Of a stretch of DNA of 64,000 bases, positions 9,442 to 18,824 are shown in pieces. The stretch covers positions 124,001-188,000 of the forward strand of contig JACKMU010000003.1 in assembly GCA_024235215.1 (NCBI GenBank). Reading direction: 5' to 3'. Position 1 is the stretch's first letter, and the number at the start of each line of letters is the position of its first letter. The stretch comes from Chromatiaceae bacterium (GTDB taxonomy: Bacteria > Pseudomonadota > Gammaproteobacteria > Chromatiales > Chromatiaceae). The notes under the pieces were generated by a model. That model worked only from the letters and a program-made list of their open reading frames with translations, was not told where the DNA came from and ran no database searches. Position numbers and translations under genes: made by a program.

Positions 9442-9606
9442 TCAGATCAACTTGAGTATGTCGACAACCAGCACACGCATGAAAAAGAGCAGCGCAATCG
9501 CGCCAAAGAGCAGGTGTCCGATGTCGTTTTCACCCTCTTCGTTGCGATGGGTCAAAGCATGATAGGCGATAAAACCGGTGGTCAGCAGAAATATCCAGTC
9601 GATCAT
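9442..9606 (-). CDS. 54-residue membrane protein (short ORF)
   Basis: A frame below the usual length cut-off. It starts at the ATG complementary to 9604-9606 and ends with TGA at 9442-9444. The product has two hydrophobic segments, about residues 4-19 (WIFLLTTGFIAYHAL) and 31-52 (HLLFGAIALLFFMRVLVVDI), around a charged loop RNEEGENDIG. A strong ribosome-binding sequence GGAGAGG lies about 7 bases upstream. It is antisense to the flanking genes in an otherwise empty 300-base gap. The balance of hydrophobic helices and the ribosome-binding site make it credible; the function is unknown. Confidence 0.6.
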   Translation of the reverse strand: MIDWIFLLTTGFIAYHALTHRNEEGENDIGHLLFGAIALLFFMRVLVVDILKLI

Positions 9607-9725
9607 GCAGTGCCTCTCCGGATTGCGGGCCGGCCTGAGTTTGGCGAGGTAGCGCGGCGTTGCCGAATAAGCGAAGATTCACCCATTTATCACCTCACCA
9701 GACACGCTGAAACTTTAATCGGATT

Positions 9726-11612
9726 ATGAGCCAGAACGATAACAACGCCAAACTGATCGCTTGCGAAAGGCTGCGCAGTACCAAAGCTTTCCATGAGCTC
9801 TCTCCAGACGCTATGGAAGCGCTGGTCGAAGCGTCGGAACTGCTGCTGCTGCCGGAAGGGAAAACACTGTTCCACGCGGGGGAAAAGTATCGCAAAGTGG
9901 TCTATATCCTGGTTCAGGGTGAGATGCTGGTAGAGCGGACCTATGGTCGTGCAGAGCAGGTACAACCCGGTGAGTTCATCGGATTGGCGAACTATATCGA
10001 CCACCACGACTACCTCTCCTCTGCTCACGCGGTGACACAGGCAACTTTGCTGGCTGTCAGTGCAGATCTGATGAGCCGGATGGAGCATGAACGGCCCGAC
10101 TTTTTCAATGTGGTAAACCGCGTCATCGCTGGCAAACTGCGCGAGCGCAATCCCGACCGCAGCATCGCTGCGGGCATATTGGCGCAACCGGTCACCCGGG
10201 TGATGAAATCTCCGGTCGCCTACTGTGGTCCCGAGACCAATCTGCGCGATGCCCTGACGACCATGAAGGGGCGCAGGATTGGCAGCATGGTGGTCAAAGA
10301 CAGGAAGGATAATCTGCTCGGACTGCTCACCTACGCCGGACTGGCCGAAGCGGCGATACTGGAGGATGCCAGACCGGCAGACAGCATCATGGCAATCGCA
10401 TGCGAAGTTCCCACGGTGCTGGAGTCCGACACACCGCTGTGGGAAACGGAAATGTTGATGGAGGTGGACCATGCCAAATACGCCATCGTGTGCGAGGGCA
10501 ACGTACCGATAGGTATTGTCTCGAAAACCGATATTCTGCAGATTCTGGTATCCCGTCCCAGTACGCTGAGCAATCGAATCCGCGATGCGCACACCATTTC
10601 GGAGCTGGCCTCACTGAGCGGCAAACTGGCGGATGTCGCGGCCAACGCCAGCGAAACCAACAGACGGCCGAGCACCGCAGTCAGGCTCCTGAGTGAAACC
10701 CATCTGATGCTGCAGAACCGGGTGGTCGAACTGACCCTCGAGTGGATGAAACATAAAGGATTCGGCAAACCGCCGGCCGACTTCGCGATTCTCATCATGG
10801 GGTCCGGTGGACGCCGCGAGATGCTCCTGGGCACGGATCAGGATAACGGCATCATTATTGGAGAGATACTGGGCGAACAGGATACACCGGTCGACGAGTG
10901 GTTCGAGCGCTTCGCCAAACGCCTGAACAGAAACCTCGACCGGGTTGGATACCCATTGTGCCCCGGTGAAATCATGTTGCGCAATCCGCTCTACCGAAAA
11001 ACACTCGGAGACTGGAAAAAGCAACTCAGCGGGATGACCAGCAATCCGTCCATACAGGACGCCCGGTGGGCTAATGTGGTACTTGATTTTGATACACTCT
11101 ACGGTAACGATGCGCTGACCATCGAACTGCGCAGACACCTGCTGCGCGAGCTCAATCGAAAACCGGGACTGCTCAAACTCATGGCGGAAGACGATGCCGA
11201 AGGAAGACCGGCACTCGGGATCTTCAACCAGCTGGTCACCACCCGGGACGAAAAGGGCGAACATATCGATTTAAAGCGGAATGGTCTGCGTATCATCGCC
11301 GATGCAGCGCGCATTTTTGCGCTGCAAAACGGCATCGCTGTCCAGAACACCAGTGACCGGCTGAACGCGCTGGTGAGGATTGGCAAGCTCTCCGGAGATT
11401 TCACCAGCTCAATCCAGGAAGCCTACGAAGAGATGCTGGATCTGCTGCTGCGTCATCAGATCCACCAGGCGAGCGCGGGAAAGGAGCCGAGCAAGCAGAT
11501 CAAGCTGGAAAAACTGAGCCCAAAGGAGCGCAGTTCACTGCGAATGGCGATGCGGGCGGTGAAACGTTTCCAGGAGCAGCTGCAGGATGAATACTCGGGT
11601 GAGCTGTTCTGA
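9726..11612 (+). CDS. DUF294 protein: cyclic-nucleotide-binding, CBS and nucleotidyltransferase-like domains
   Basis: 628 residues. An N-terminal cNMP-binding-like fold (about 15-130) is followed by a CBS pair (about 155-275, with MKGRRIGSMVVKD and PIGIVSKTDIL). Next is a DUF294 putative nucleotidyltransferase domain with the motif GSGGRREMLLGTDQDNG near residue 358, where the acidic pair would bind metal, and then the DUF294 C-terminal substrate-binding domain (about 480-620). Proteins of this layout are thought to be signal-responsive nucleotidyltransferases related to GlnD-like enzymes. It stands immediately upstream of acs in the same direction but 350 bases away, so separate transcription is likely. 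The target protein is unknown. Confidence 0.85.
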   Translation: MSQNDNNAKLIACERLRSTKAFHELSPDAMEALVEASELLLLPEGKTLFHAGEKYRKVVYILVQGEMLVERTYGRAEQVQPGEFIGLANYIDHHDYLSSAHAVTQATLLAVSADLMSRMEHERPDFFNVVNRVIAGKLRERNPDRSIAAGILAQPVTRVMKSPVAYCGPETNLRDALTTMKGRRIGSMVVKDRKDNLLGLLTYAGLAEAAILEDARPADSIMAIACEVPTVLESDTPLWETEMLMEVDHAKYAIVCEGNVPIGIVSKTDILQILVSRPSTLSNRIRDAHTISELASLSGKLADVAANASETNRRPSTAVRLLSETHLMLQNRVVELTLEWMKHKGFGKPPADFAILIMGSGGRREMLLGTDQDNGIIIGEILGEQDTPVDEWFERFAKRLNRNLDRVGYPLCPGEIMLRNPLYRKTLGDWKKQLSGMTSNPSIQDARWANVVLDFDTLYGNDALTIELRRHLLRELNRKPGLLKLMAEDDAEGRPALGIFNQLVTTRDEKGEHIDLKRNGLRIIADAARIFALQNGIAVQNTSDRLNALVRIGKLSGDFTSSIQEAYEEMLDLLLRHQIHQASAGKEPSKQIKLEKLSPKERSSLRMAMRAVKRFQEQLQDEYSGELF

Positions 11613-11958
11613 CATGAGCAAGCTGCAACCTGCCCGGCGGCAACCTGAATTCCATCTGAAAATCAAGGTTGCATACGTTTGAGCAAGTTGTTCTACAATC
11701 GGGTACCATCGCTGATTGAGTGAAAAACAGACCGGTGAGATTTGGCAATAGTGGGAAGCGACGGCCGCTGTCAGCGTTACCTGACATGAATTAGGCCGGG
11801 CGTGAATCACTACGCCGTTTCCTCCGAGCATAAAATAATTAGCACGAATCATTAAAGAGAGACGAGGATGCATTTCCTGCCGGCCAGACCGGCAGTGCCA
11901 CATAACAGGATTGGAAAACAATCCCGACCGATTATTCAATAAACAGAGGAGAAGCACT
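11613..11958 (+). promoter_or_regulatory. acs upstream region
   Basis: 346 bases without a credible gene. TTGCAT and TACAAT around 11669-11699 could be a weak sigma-70 pair with a long 19-base spacer. Close to the gene, CTGCCGG (11877-11883) and CCGGCAG (11889-11895) form a 7-bp hairpin in the probable leader. No sigma-54 consensus was seen here. Confidence 0.3.
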
Positions 11959-13899
11959 ATGTCTGAAGAGAAGGTCCACCCGGTTCCCGCTGAATTGGCC
12001 AAAAGCGCCCATATCAATGCGAAAAAATATGAAAAAATGTACAAGCGTTCCGTGGATGACCCCGATGGCTTCTGGGAAGACGCTGCTGAGAAGTTTGTCA
12101 GCTGGTCGAAAAAATGGAAGAAGGTATCCAAGTGGGACTTCAAAAAAGCCGACATCAAATGGTTCGTCGGCGGCAAACTGAATGTTTCCTATAACTGTCT
12201 GGACCGTCATCTGAAGAAGCGTGGTGATCAAACCGCCATCATCTGGGAAAGTGACGATCCGAACGTCGACAAGAAGATCACCTACCGGGAACTGCACGCC
12301 GAAGTGTGTAAATTTGCCAACGTGCTGAAAAGCCGCGGCGTAAAGAAAGGAGACCGGGTCTGCATCTATCTGCCCATGGTGCCGGAAGCGGCGGTCGCCA
12401 TGCTCGCCTGCACGCGCATTGGCGCGGTACACTCCATCGTGTTCGGTGGCTTCTCGCCCGACGCGCTCTCCAGCCGGATTCTGGACTCCGACTGCCAGAC
12501 GCTGATCACCTCCGATGAGTCGGTGCGCGGCGGCAAGAACGTACCGCTGAAAACCAACGCAGACATCGCACTGAAAGAGTGTCCCAATGTGCATACCTGC
12601 GTCGTGGTCAGACGTACCGGCGGCAAGGTCGACTGGACCGAAGGGCGTGATATCTACTATGACGAAGCTGTGGCCAACGCTTCCACCGCCTGTGAGCCAG
12701 TGGAGATGGACGCCGAAGATCCGCTGTTCATTCTCTACACGTCGGGTTCGACCGGCAAACCAAAGGGTGTGCTGCACACCACCGGCGGCTATCTGGTGTT
12801 CGCGGCCATGACCCACAAATACACCTTCGATTATAAGGACGGGGATATCTACTGGTGTACCGCCGATGTCGGCTGGGTTACCGGACACACCTACATCGTC
12901 TATGGTCCATTGGCCAACGGCGCGATCAGCCTGATGTTCGAAGGTATCCCGACCTACCCGGATGCAGGTCGCTTCTGGGCGGTGTGTGAGAAGCACAAAG
13001 TCAACACCTTCTACACTGCGCCAACTGCCATTCGTGCACTGATGCGGGTGGGTGAGGAGCCGGTCCAGAAACACGACCTCTCCAGTCTGCGGCTGCTTGG
13101 CACGGTCGGTGAGCCGATCAATCCGGAAGCCTGGGAGTGGTACTACCGGGTGGTTGGAGGTGAGCGCTGCCCCATCGTGGATACCTGGTGGCAAACCGAA
13201 ACCGGCGGACACCTGATCACACCGCTGCCTGGCGCCACCGACCTGAAACCGGGTTCGGCTTCCAAGCCATTCTTCGGTGTGGTGCCTCAGATCGTCGACG
13301 CAACCACCGGTGAACCGCTGGAGGGTGAGTGCGAGGGTGCACTGGTGATCACGCGTCCCTGGCCGGCGATGATGCGCACCGTGTACGGCGACCACGACCG
13401 GTTCAGAGAGACCTACTTCACTCAGTACCCTGGTAAATACTTCACGGGTGACGGCGCCCGCCGTGATGCCGATGGCTACTACTGGATCACCGGTCGAATC
13501 GACGATGTGTTGAACGTATCCGGTCATCGCCTGGGTACCGCGGAGATCGAGTCCGCGCTGGTGCTACACGAGAGTGTCGCCGAGGCAGCGGTGGTAGGTT
13601 ATCCGCATGAGATTACCGGACAGGGTATCTACGCCTACGTCACACCGATGGCAGGCGTCCAGCCGACCGAAGAGTTGAAGGCGGAGCTGATCAAACTGGT
13701 ACGTGACGAAATTGGCCCAATCGCCAAAGTCAATATCATCCAGTGGGCTCCCGGTCTGCCCAAGACCCGTTCCGGCAAAATCATGCGCCGTATCCTGCGC
13801 AAGGTTGCCTGTAACGAAACCGACTCGCTGGGCGACATCTCCACATTAGCGGATCCTTCCGTGGTGGAAGACCTGGTGAACAACCGCGCCAACAAATAG
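11959..13899 (+). CDS. acs: Acetyl-CoA synthetase
   Basis: 646 residues, the normal length for Acs. It activates acetate with ATP and CoA via acetyl-AMP. Adenylate-forming motifs are present: YTSGSTGKPKG (about residue 260), the acetate pocket and DTWWQTETGGH segment, YFTGDGARRDADGYYWITGR, and the C-terminal PKTRSGKIMRR, whose lysine is the regulatory acetylation site in known Acs enzymes. The ATG at 11959 follows GAGGAG with good spacing; an in-frame upstream ATG at 11911 has no such site. The frame on the opposite strand is a shadow. The product feeds acetyl-CoA to the TCA cycle genes found later in the window. Confidence 0.97.
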   Translation: MSEEKVHPVPAELAKSAHINAKKYEKMYKRSVDDPDGFWEDAAEKFVSWSKKWKKVSKWDFKKADIKWFVGGKLNVSYNCLDRHLKKRGDQTAIIWESDDPNVDKKITYRELHAEVCKFANVLKSRGVKKGDRVCIYLPMVPEAAVAMLACTRIGAVHSIVFGGFSPDALSSRILDSDCQTLITSDESVRGGKNVPLKTNADIALKECPNVHTCVVVRRTGGKVDWTEGRDIYYDEAVANASTACEPVEMDAEDPLFILYTSGSTGKPKGVLHTTGGYLVFAAMTHKYTFDYKDGDIYWCTADVGWVTGHTYIVYGPLANGAISLMFEGIPTYPDAGRFWAVCEKHKVNTFYTAPTAIRALMRVGEEPVQKHDLSSLRLLGTVGEPINPEAWEWYYRVVGGERCPIVDTWWQTETGGHLITPLPGATDLKPGSASKPFFGVVPQIVDATTGEPLEGECEGALVITRPWPAMMRTVYGDHDRFRETYFTQYPGKYFTGDGARRDADGYYWITGRIDDVLNVSGHRLGTAEIESALVLHESVAEAAVVGYPHEITGQGIYAYVTPMAGVQPTEELKAELIKLVRDEIGPIAKVNIIQWAPGLPKTRSGKIMRRILRKVACNETDSLGDISTLADPSVVEDLVNNRANK

Positions 13900-13981
13900 T
13901 GCGGTGGCGCCCTCCGGCTGGGATATCTGCTCGTTCCTGGCAGACCCGGCCGGAAACAGCGCAATTTGAACAGACGTGACT

Positions 13982-14037
13982 AAATTGGGGTCAGAGTAAA
14001 ATCCACTCGCGAGTGGATTTTACTCTGACCCCAATTT
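13982..14037. repeat. 56-bp perfect palindrome, GGGGTCAGAGT family
   Basis: 28-bp arms are perfectly complementary with no loop (centre between 14009 and 14010). The outer part reads TTGGGGTCAGAGT and its mirror; the inner part is AAAATCCACTCG and its mirror. It sits between acs and the NYN gene and ends 17 bases before the start codon of the latter. Related copies are at 18825-18895, 25974-26012 and 61287-61335. Confidence 0.9.
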
Positions 14038-14053
14038 TATAGGATGGATAAAT

Positions 14054-14881
14054 TTGAGTAGTCTGAAAGTCGGTGTATTCGTTGACGCCGAAAATATCAA
14101 GTTCAACGGCGGCTACCAGCTGCGCTACGACATTCTGCGCCGCTTTGCCGCACGCGCAGGCGGTACCCTGCTGCGGCTCAATACCTACCTCGCCTTCGAC
14201 CAGCAGCGCGCGGAGGAGGACAGTGATTATCAGAAAAAGTCCAGCACCTACCTGAAAACGGTGCGTGATTTCGGCTGGAAGATCATTGTCAAAGAGGTGC
14301 GCCGGTTTACCGATGATGAAGGCAACACCACCACCAAAGCCAATGCTGATCTCGATCTCGCAGTGGATGCGATGCTTCAGGCAGAGAATCTCGACCTGGT
14401 GCTGCTGGTGACCGGTGACGGCGATTTTCTCCAGGTGGTAAGCGCGCTGCAAAACCGAGGCTGCCGTGTTGAACTGCTCGGCTTCAAGAATGTATCGAAG
14501 CAACTGCAGCAGCAGGTGGATGCTTTCTACCGCGGCTATCTGATCCCGGATCTGCTGCCGATCACCCAAGAACCCCGCAACGAGTGGGGTGAACCCGGCT
14601 CCTGGGTGCGCGGCATCTGCACCAAATGGTTTTCGGAAAAAGGTTATGGATTTATACGCTTCATAAAGACGATATCACCCAACCTCTGGATTACCGACCC
14701 GAGAGATACCGACTCACCCTATGTGAGCGTCTTCTGTCATGCCAATGAGCTGACCGATGGACTCTCCCCCGACGAAATGCGCAATAGGGAGAACATTCTC
14801 GAATTCCGCCTGGGTAAAAGTGAAATGGATAATGGCCTGGTGGCAACACAGGTACGACTGGTTTACGCACCGAATCACTGA
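14054..14881 (+). CDS. NYN-domain (LabA/DUF88-like) protein with C-terminal cold-shock-like domain
   Basis: 275 residues. Residues 1-165 form a NYN (PIN-like) nuclease domain, with the acidic motifs VFVDAENIKFNGG (7-19), ADLDLAVDAML (about 97) and VTGDGDFLQVV (about 118) supplying metal-binding aspartates. Residues about 185-275 resemble a cold-shock/OB domain (GYGFIRF and VFCHANEL, like RNP1 and RNP2). A ribonuclease joined to an RNA-binding module suggests RNA processing or decay. The start is TTG at 14054, preceded by AGGATGG; the nearby ATG at 14044 runs into a stop. Its stop codon directly abuts that of the convergent Nudix gene. Confidence 0.85.
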   Translation: MSSLKVGVFVDAENIKFNGGYQLRYDILRRFAARAGGTLLRLNTYLAFDQQRAEEDSDYQKKSSTYLKTVRDFGWKIIVKEVRRFTDDEGNTTTKANADLDLAVDAMLQAENLDLVLLVTGDGDFLQVVSALQNRGCRVELLGFKNVSKQLQQQVDAFYRGYLIPDLLPITQEPRNEWGEPGSWVRGICTKWFSEKGYGFIRFIKTISPNLWITDPRDTDSPYVSVFCHANELTDGLSPDEMRNRENILEFRLGKSEMDNGLVATQVRLVYAPNH

Positions 14882-15457
14882 TCAGTCGTCGATCAGCTGC
14901 ATCCGGTAGTGCTGCTGGTCATTGGCGCTGCGCTCGATGGTTCCGCTGCGCACAATAAAACTTCCACGTGCCTGGTCCTCGAAATAGAAACGCAGCGTTG
15001 TGCATACCACCTGAAAAGCCAACTCACTCCAGGGCAACTCCTCCCGGGAAAAGAGCCGGACCTCCAGGCTCTCTTCACCCGGCCCGAAATCGAGGTCGAT
15101 CAACTGACCGCGATAGAGCATGTAAACCTGGTTGATATGGGTCAGATTGAACAGAGTGTAAAGCCCGCGGATATCGATGCGGGCGTTGGCCTCCTCCATC
15201 GCCTCGCGCGCGGCACCTTCATGCGCCGACTCACCATTCTCCATGAACCCGGCAGGAACAGTCCAAAATCCGTAACGTGGTTCGATGGCGCGCCGGCACA
15301 GCAGCACCCTCCCCTCCCACTCCGGTATCACACCGGTGACAATCTTGGGATTTTGGTAGTGAATGCAACCGCAGCTGCCACAAACATGGCGCAGACGGTT
15401 ATCACCTGCCGGAACCTTCAGCATCAGCCCGGCACCACATTGAGTACAGAAATTCAT
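14882..15457 (-). CDS. Nudix hydrolase with N-terminal zinc ribbon
   Basis: 191 residues. Two CxxC pairs (C4/C7 and C26/C29) form a zinc ribbon. A Nudix box spans residues 70-92 (G-x5-E-x7-RE-x-x-EE), with the last glycine replaced by asparagine. The ribbon-plus-Nudix layout resembles the NADH pyrophosphatase NudC group, but the protein is shorter than NudC (about 260) and lacks its SQPWPFPxS motif, so NAD(H) or capped-RNA cleavage should not be assumed. It converges on the NYN gene with adjoining stop codons. Confidence 0.85.
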   Translation of the reverse strand: MNFCTQCGAGLMLKVPAGDNRLRHVCGSCGCIHYQNPKIVTGVIPEWEGRVLLCRRAIEPRYGFWTVPAGFMENGESAHEGAAREAMEEANARIDIRGLYTLFNLTHINQVYMLYRGQLIDLDFGPGEESLEVRLFSREELPWSELAFQVVCTTLRFYFEDQARGSFIVRSGTIERSANDQQHYRMQLIDD

Positions 15458-15651
15458 CTACCGCCTCCCAACTCCACTTCGGGTTCGATTTTACCAGTCT
15501 ATTTCTCCACCGGGAGTAACAATCTGTTCCAGAAGCACAGGCCATCCACTATCCACTCCGCGCGGGATTCCAGGATCATTCACATGGATGTCACACTGGT
15601 TACAGCTTGGCCTGTTAAAGTTCCAGGATCGTTTTGGGCAACAACTGACAC

Positions 15652-17163
15652 ATGATGTTCCGCCACCCAGCCACACCCGACACCATCGCTGCAGTCGATC
15701 TCGGCTCCAACAGCTTCCACATGATAGTTGCCAAAGTGGTGGAGGGCCATTTTCAGGTCATCGACAAACTGCGGGAAATGGTCCGGCTGGGCGCCGGGCT
15801 GACTCCGGAAAAACAACTGAGTCAGGACGCCGAGGAGCGTGCACTGGACTGCCTCAGGCTATTTGGGCAGCGCCTGCAATCGCTACCCGAGGACAGCGTG
15901 CGCGCGGTTGGCACCAACACACTGCGCCAGGTTCGCGATTCCCGCCGTTTTCTGCACGCTGCCGAAGCGGCACTTGGGCACCCCATCGAGATCATCTCCG
16001 GACGTGAAGAGGCGCGTCTGATCTATCTTGGCGTATCCCACAGCGTGGAAACGGATGATGAGCAGCGCCTGGTAGTGGACATAGGCGGTGGCAGCACTGA
16101 ACTGATCATCGGCAGCAGCTTCAACCCCAGGTTGATGGAGAGTGTACACATGGGCTGCGTCAGTATGAGCCGTAGCTACTTTCCTGAGGGCTGCATCAGC
16201 GAACGCGCGATGAAAAAGGCAGAGCTGGCCGGTGCGCTGCAGATGCGCCCGGTTGAATATGCGCTGCGCACTATGGGTTGGCAGCTTGCCCTTGGCTGCT
16301 CCGGAACCATACGGGCCATCCAGGATGCCATTGTGAGCGAAGGCTGGTGTGAAGCGCGGGACGGAATAACTCAGAGCGCGCTTCGGCAACTGCGCGCCAA
16401 GCTGGTTGAGACTGGCCATGTCGACCGCATTCAACTTGCAGGGGTCAGCAGTCAGCGGGCGCCGGTTTTCGCCGGGGGTGTCGCAGTATTGAGTGCGGTA
16501 TTCGATGCGTTGAACATCGATAAGATGGTGGTCTCTGAGATGGCCCTGCGCGAAGGCGTACTCTACGACATGCTCGGCCGGATTCACCACGAAGATGTCA
16601 GACAGAGCAGTGTGGATGCACTCTGCCGCCGCTACGAAGTCGATCTGCTGCAGGCGCAGCGGGTTGAAGCAACCGTCCGCACACTCTTTGCACAGGTGGC
16701 GGAGCATTGGGGACTGGCAGAAGGTGAATACCCGAACATACTCGGCTGGGCCGCACAGCTGCACGAGTTGGGTCTGACCGTCTCCCATGCTCAGTTTCAC
16801 AAACATGGCGCCTACCTGATCGCCAACTCCGATATGGCTGGATTCAGCCGCGAAGAGCAGGGAGTGTTGGCTGCATTGATCCGCGCCCACCGGAGAAAAT
16901 TTCCGCTCGACATCTTCCACAATCTGCCAGAAGAGATTTCCCGCTGCGCCATGCAACTCTGTCTCATTCTGCGGCTCGCGGTTCTGTTGCACCGGGCACG
17001 CTCACCCTCACCCGACATGGATGTCACCCTGGTGGCCGACAAAGAACGGCTTGTAGTCAGGTTTCCTGATGACTGGCTGAAATCCAATCCGCTGGTAAAA
17101 ATGGAGCTGAAGCAGGAGAAAAAGTACCTGAAAGCGGCCGGCTTCAAACTGAAATATGGCTAG
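15652..17163 (+). CDS. ppx: Exopolyphosphatase / pppGpp phosphohydrolase
   Basis: 503 residues of the Ppx/GppA family (ASKHA fold). Phosphate-binding loops are clear: AAVDLGSNSFHMIV (about 11-24) and VVDIGGGSTELIIG (about 141-154); EIISGREEARL carries the catalytic glutamate region. The HD-like C-terminal half (about 310-500) is present, as in full-length enterobacterial-type enzymes. It releases phosphate from polyphosphate or pppGpp; sequence alone does not separate the two activities. It stands alone, divergent from the Nudix gene and convergent with imuB. Confidence 0.93.
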   Translation: MMFRHPATPDTIAAVDLGSNSFHMIVAKVVEGHFQVIDKLREMVRLGAGLTPEKQLSQDAEERALDCLRLFGQRLQSLPEDSVRAVGTNTLRQVRDSRRFLHAAEAALGHPIEIISGREEARLIYLGVSHSVETDDEQRLVVDIGGGSTELIIGSSFNPRLMESVHMGCVSMSRSYFPEGCISERAMKKAELAGALQMRPVEYALRTMGWQLALGCSGTIRAIQDAIVSEGWCEARDGITQSALRQLRAKLVETGHVDRIQLAGVSSQRAPVFAGGVAVLSAVFDALNIDKMVVSEMALREGVLYDMLGRIHHEDVRQSSVDALCRRYEVDLLQAQRVEATVRTLFAQVAEHWGLAEGEYPNILGWAAQLHELGLTVSHAQFHKHGAYLIANSDMAGFSREEQGVLAALIRAHRRKFPLDIFHNLPEEISRCAMQLCLILRLAVLLHRARSPSPDMDVTLVADKERLVVRFPDDWLKSNPLVKMELKQEKKYLKAAGFKLKYG

Positions 17164-17340
17164 GAGAGAGCCGCAGGCCAGTGTGTTTTTTAACTTATCG
17201 GACGGTATCGGGCGCGACGCACCATTGGGGGGAATACGCACTCTCCTGGAGAATGACAACTCCCCATAGCAAGCAATCGTTTTATCGATTCCACCGAGCG
17301 CCTGCATTAAGCGGGGGTGGAGTTCACGGAGACACCGGCG

Positions 17341-18801
17341 CTAGAAAAAACCGTGCAGAAACCAGCGTCTTGCCGCCTGCAGTTCACGATAGATCCAGAG
17401 TTGCTCACCGCCCGGCGCCCTGGCGATAAAATAGTCCCGCAACACGGGCTCTCCGTCCCACCAACCGCTTTCGATACGCTCCCGCTCCGGCTCCAGGTAG
17501 AGCCGGCCCCGCCACCATGGCCAACCCTCTTTGATCCTCAGCGGCTCGGGTGCCGGCAACAGCCAGAGGGGCCGCCGCAACCCGTGGGTGAAGTGGGGAG
17601 GAGTGGTCTCCTCCGGGCTAGCGGAGACATCCACCATGACAGTGGATTTACGCCAGGCGCGTTCGGGCCGATGCTCCGCGACCCATTGTACCCTGGAGAG
17701 CGAATCCTCACCCAGCCGTGCCTGTAAACGCTCCAACAGAAGCGGCTCCAGCGTGGCAGTTCCGGGCTCCCGCAACAGAGAGAGCGGACGCTCGGGCATC
17801 GGCTCGATCACCCGCACCAGCAGGCCAAGCTCCCGCACAGGAGCGGTCAGCCTCAGCTGTTCCAGCCGCTCCTGCAACAGGCTCTGCAGGATTGCGGGGT
17901 CGTGCTGCGGCAGCATCAACCTGAGCTGAAAACGGCTCTCGCCACCGTCACTGTGGCGTAGCACCCACTCCAGACATTGGGTGGCGGAGCGCCTGGCAGA
18001 GAGAAAACCGGCCAGCTCCAGAAGCAGTCGCCTGGCGGCAAACAACAGCGCCGGACTGCTGCCGACCTCCGCCGGCAGCTCCAGCCGACGCTGAAAGCGC
18101 TGCGGTGGCTGGAAACGCGCACGCGGATCCGGCACATCTCCCAGCAGGCGCTGCAGATACCGAACGAACCCAGACCCCAAGCGACGTTCGAGCCCCGCCA
18201 TCGGAAGCTGCAGCAGATCCCCCAGCCTCTCCAGCCCGATCTCCTGCAGCGCTCTCTGCCTGTCGGGCTGCAACGGTAACAGCCGCAAAGGTACCTCTGC
18301 CAGTGATCGGTGCAGCATTGCCCTATCCCGCACCAGGCGCCCGGGGCCATCCGTCCTGGCCAACAGCATGGCGCCCGCGGGTGTGGGCGCCAGGCAGAGC
18401 CGGGTACGATAATCCAGCGCCTGCAGCCCGTCCTCCAGCCGTGACAGCAGCGGATCGATACCACCAAACAGGCGCAGACTGCCGGCAAGCTCCAGTAAAA
18501 CACCCCAGGGGGGGTCCAGTGAGACCTGTGAGGTAAAGGTGCCGGACCAGGTGGCCACCGCCTCCAGCGCGGCCAGTTCCCGCTGTTTGTCGCGCGCCAC
18601 CAGACGCACGCCGGCAGAGAGCGCGCGGACGGCTCCGATGCGCATACCCGCGGCGACACCCAACTCCGTCGCCAGGCTGTTGCACACCAGAATCCGCTGC
18701 TGCGCCCCCTGCAGCTCGGTGATGGCCAATGGCTCTGCCGACTCTGCCGGAGCCAGCGACTCCAGCGCCAGCAGAGGAAAGTGAATCGCCAGCCAACGCA
18801 T
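17341..18801 (-). CDS. imuB: ImuB, Y-family polymerase-like mutasome protein
   Basis: 486 residues from the ATG at 18801 (an upstream in-frame ATG at 18822 is less likely, since ImuB proteins begin with xRWLAIHFP). The N-terminal half follows the Y-family palm and fingers pattern (VCNSLATELGVAAGMRIGAV, LEAVATWSGTFTSQVSLDPP), but the catalytic acidic residues are not conserved, as is usual for ImuB. The C-terminal half is the little-finger and tail region that recruits the beta clamp and ImuC in other bacteria. It works in damage-induced mutagenesis with ImuA and ImuC (DnaE2). It follows imuA and lexA on the same strand, after a palindromic repeat. No dnaE2 gene is seen. Confidence 0.88.
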   Translation of the reverse strand: MRWLAIHFPLLALESLAPAESAEPLAITELQGAQQRILVCNSLATELGVAAGMRIGAVRALSAGVRLVARDKQRELAALEAVATWSGTFTSQVSLDPPWGVLLELAGSLRLFGGIDPLLSRLEDGLQALDYRTRLCLAPTPAGAMLLARTDGPGRLVRDRAMLHRSLAEVPLRLLPLQPDRQRALQEIGLERLGDLLQLPMAGLERRLGSGFVRYLQRLLGDVPDPRARFQPPQRFQRRLELPAEVGSSPALLFAARRLLLELAGFLSARRSATQCLEWVLRHSDGGESRFQLRLMLPQHDPAILQSLLQERLEQLRLTAPVRELGLLVRVIEPMPERPLSLLREPGTATLEPLLLERLQARLGEDSLSRVQWVAEHRPERAWRKSTVMVDVSASPEETTPPHFTHGLRRPLWLLPAPEPLRIKEGWPWWRGRLYLEPERERIESGWWDGEPVLRDYFIARAPGGEQLWIYRELQAARRWFLHGFF

Positions 18802-18824
18802 GATTTTCAGGTACCTGAACATCC

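Noticed and set aside
11743..11765. TTGGCAATAGTGGGAAG as a sigma-54 promoter for acs
   Set aside because: TGGCA is present but the TTGC half at the required distance is not.
11932..13527. 531-residue frame opposite acs
   Set aside because: Exact antisense of a full-length, motif-complete acs gene; low-complexity His/Gly/Val composition, no ribosome-binding site or domain.
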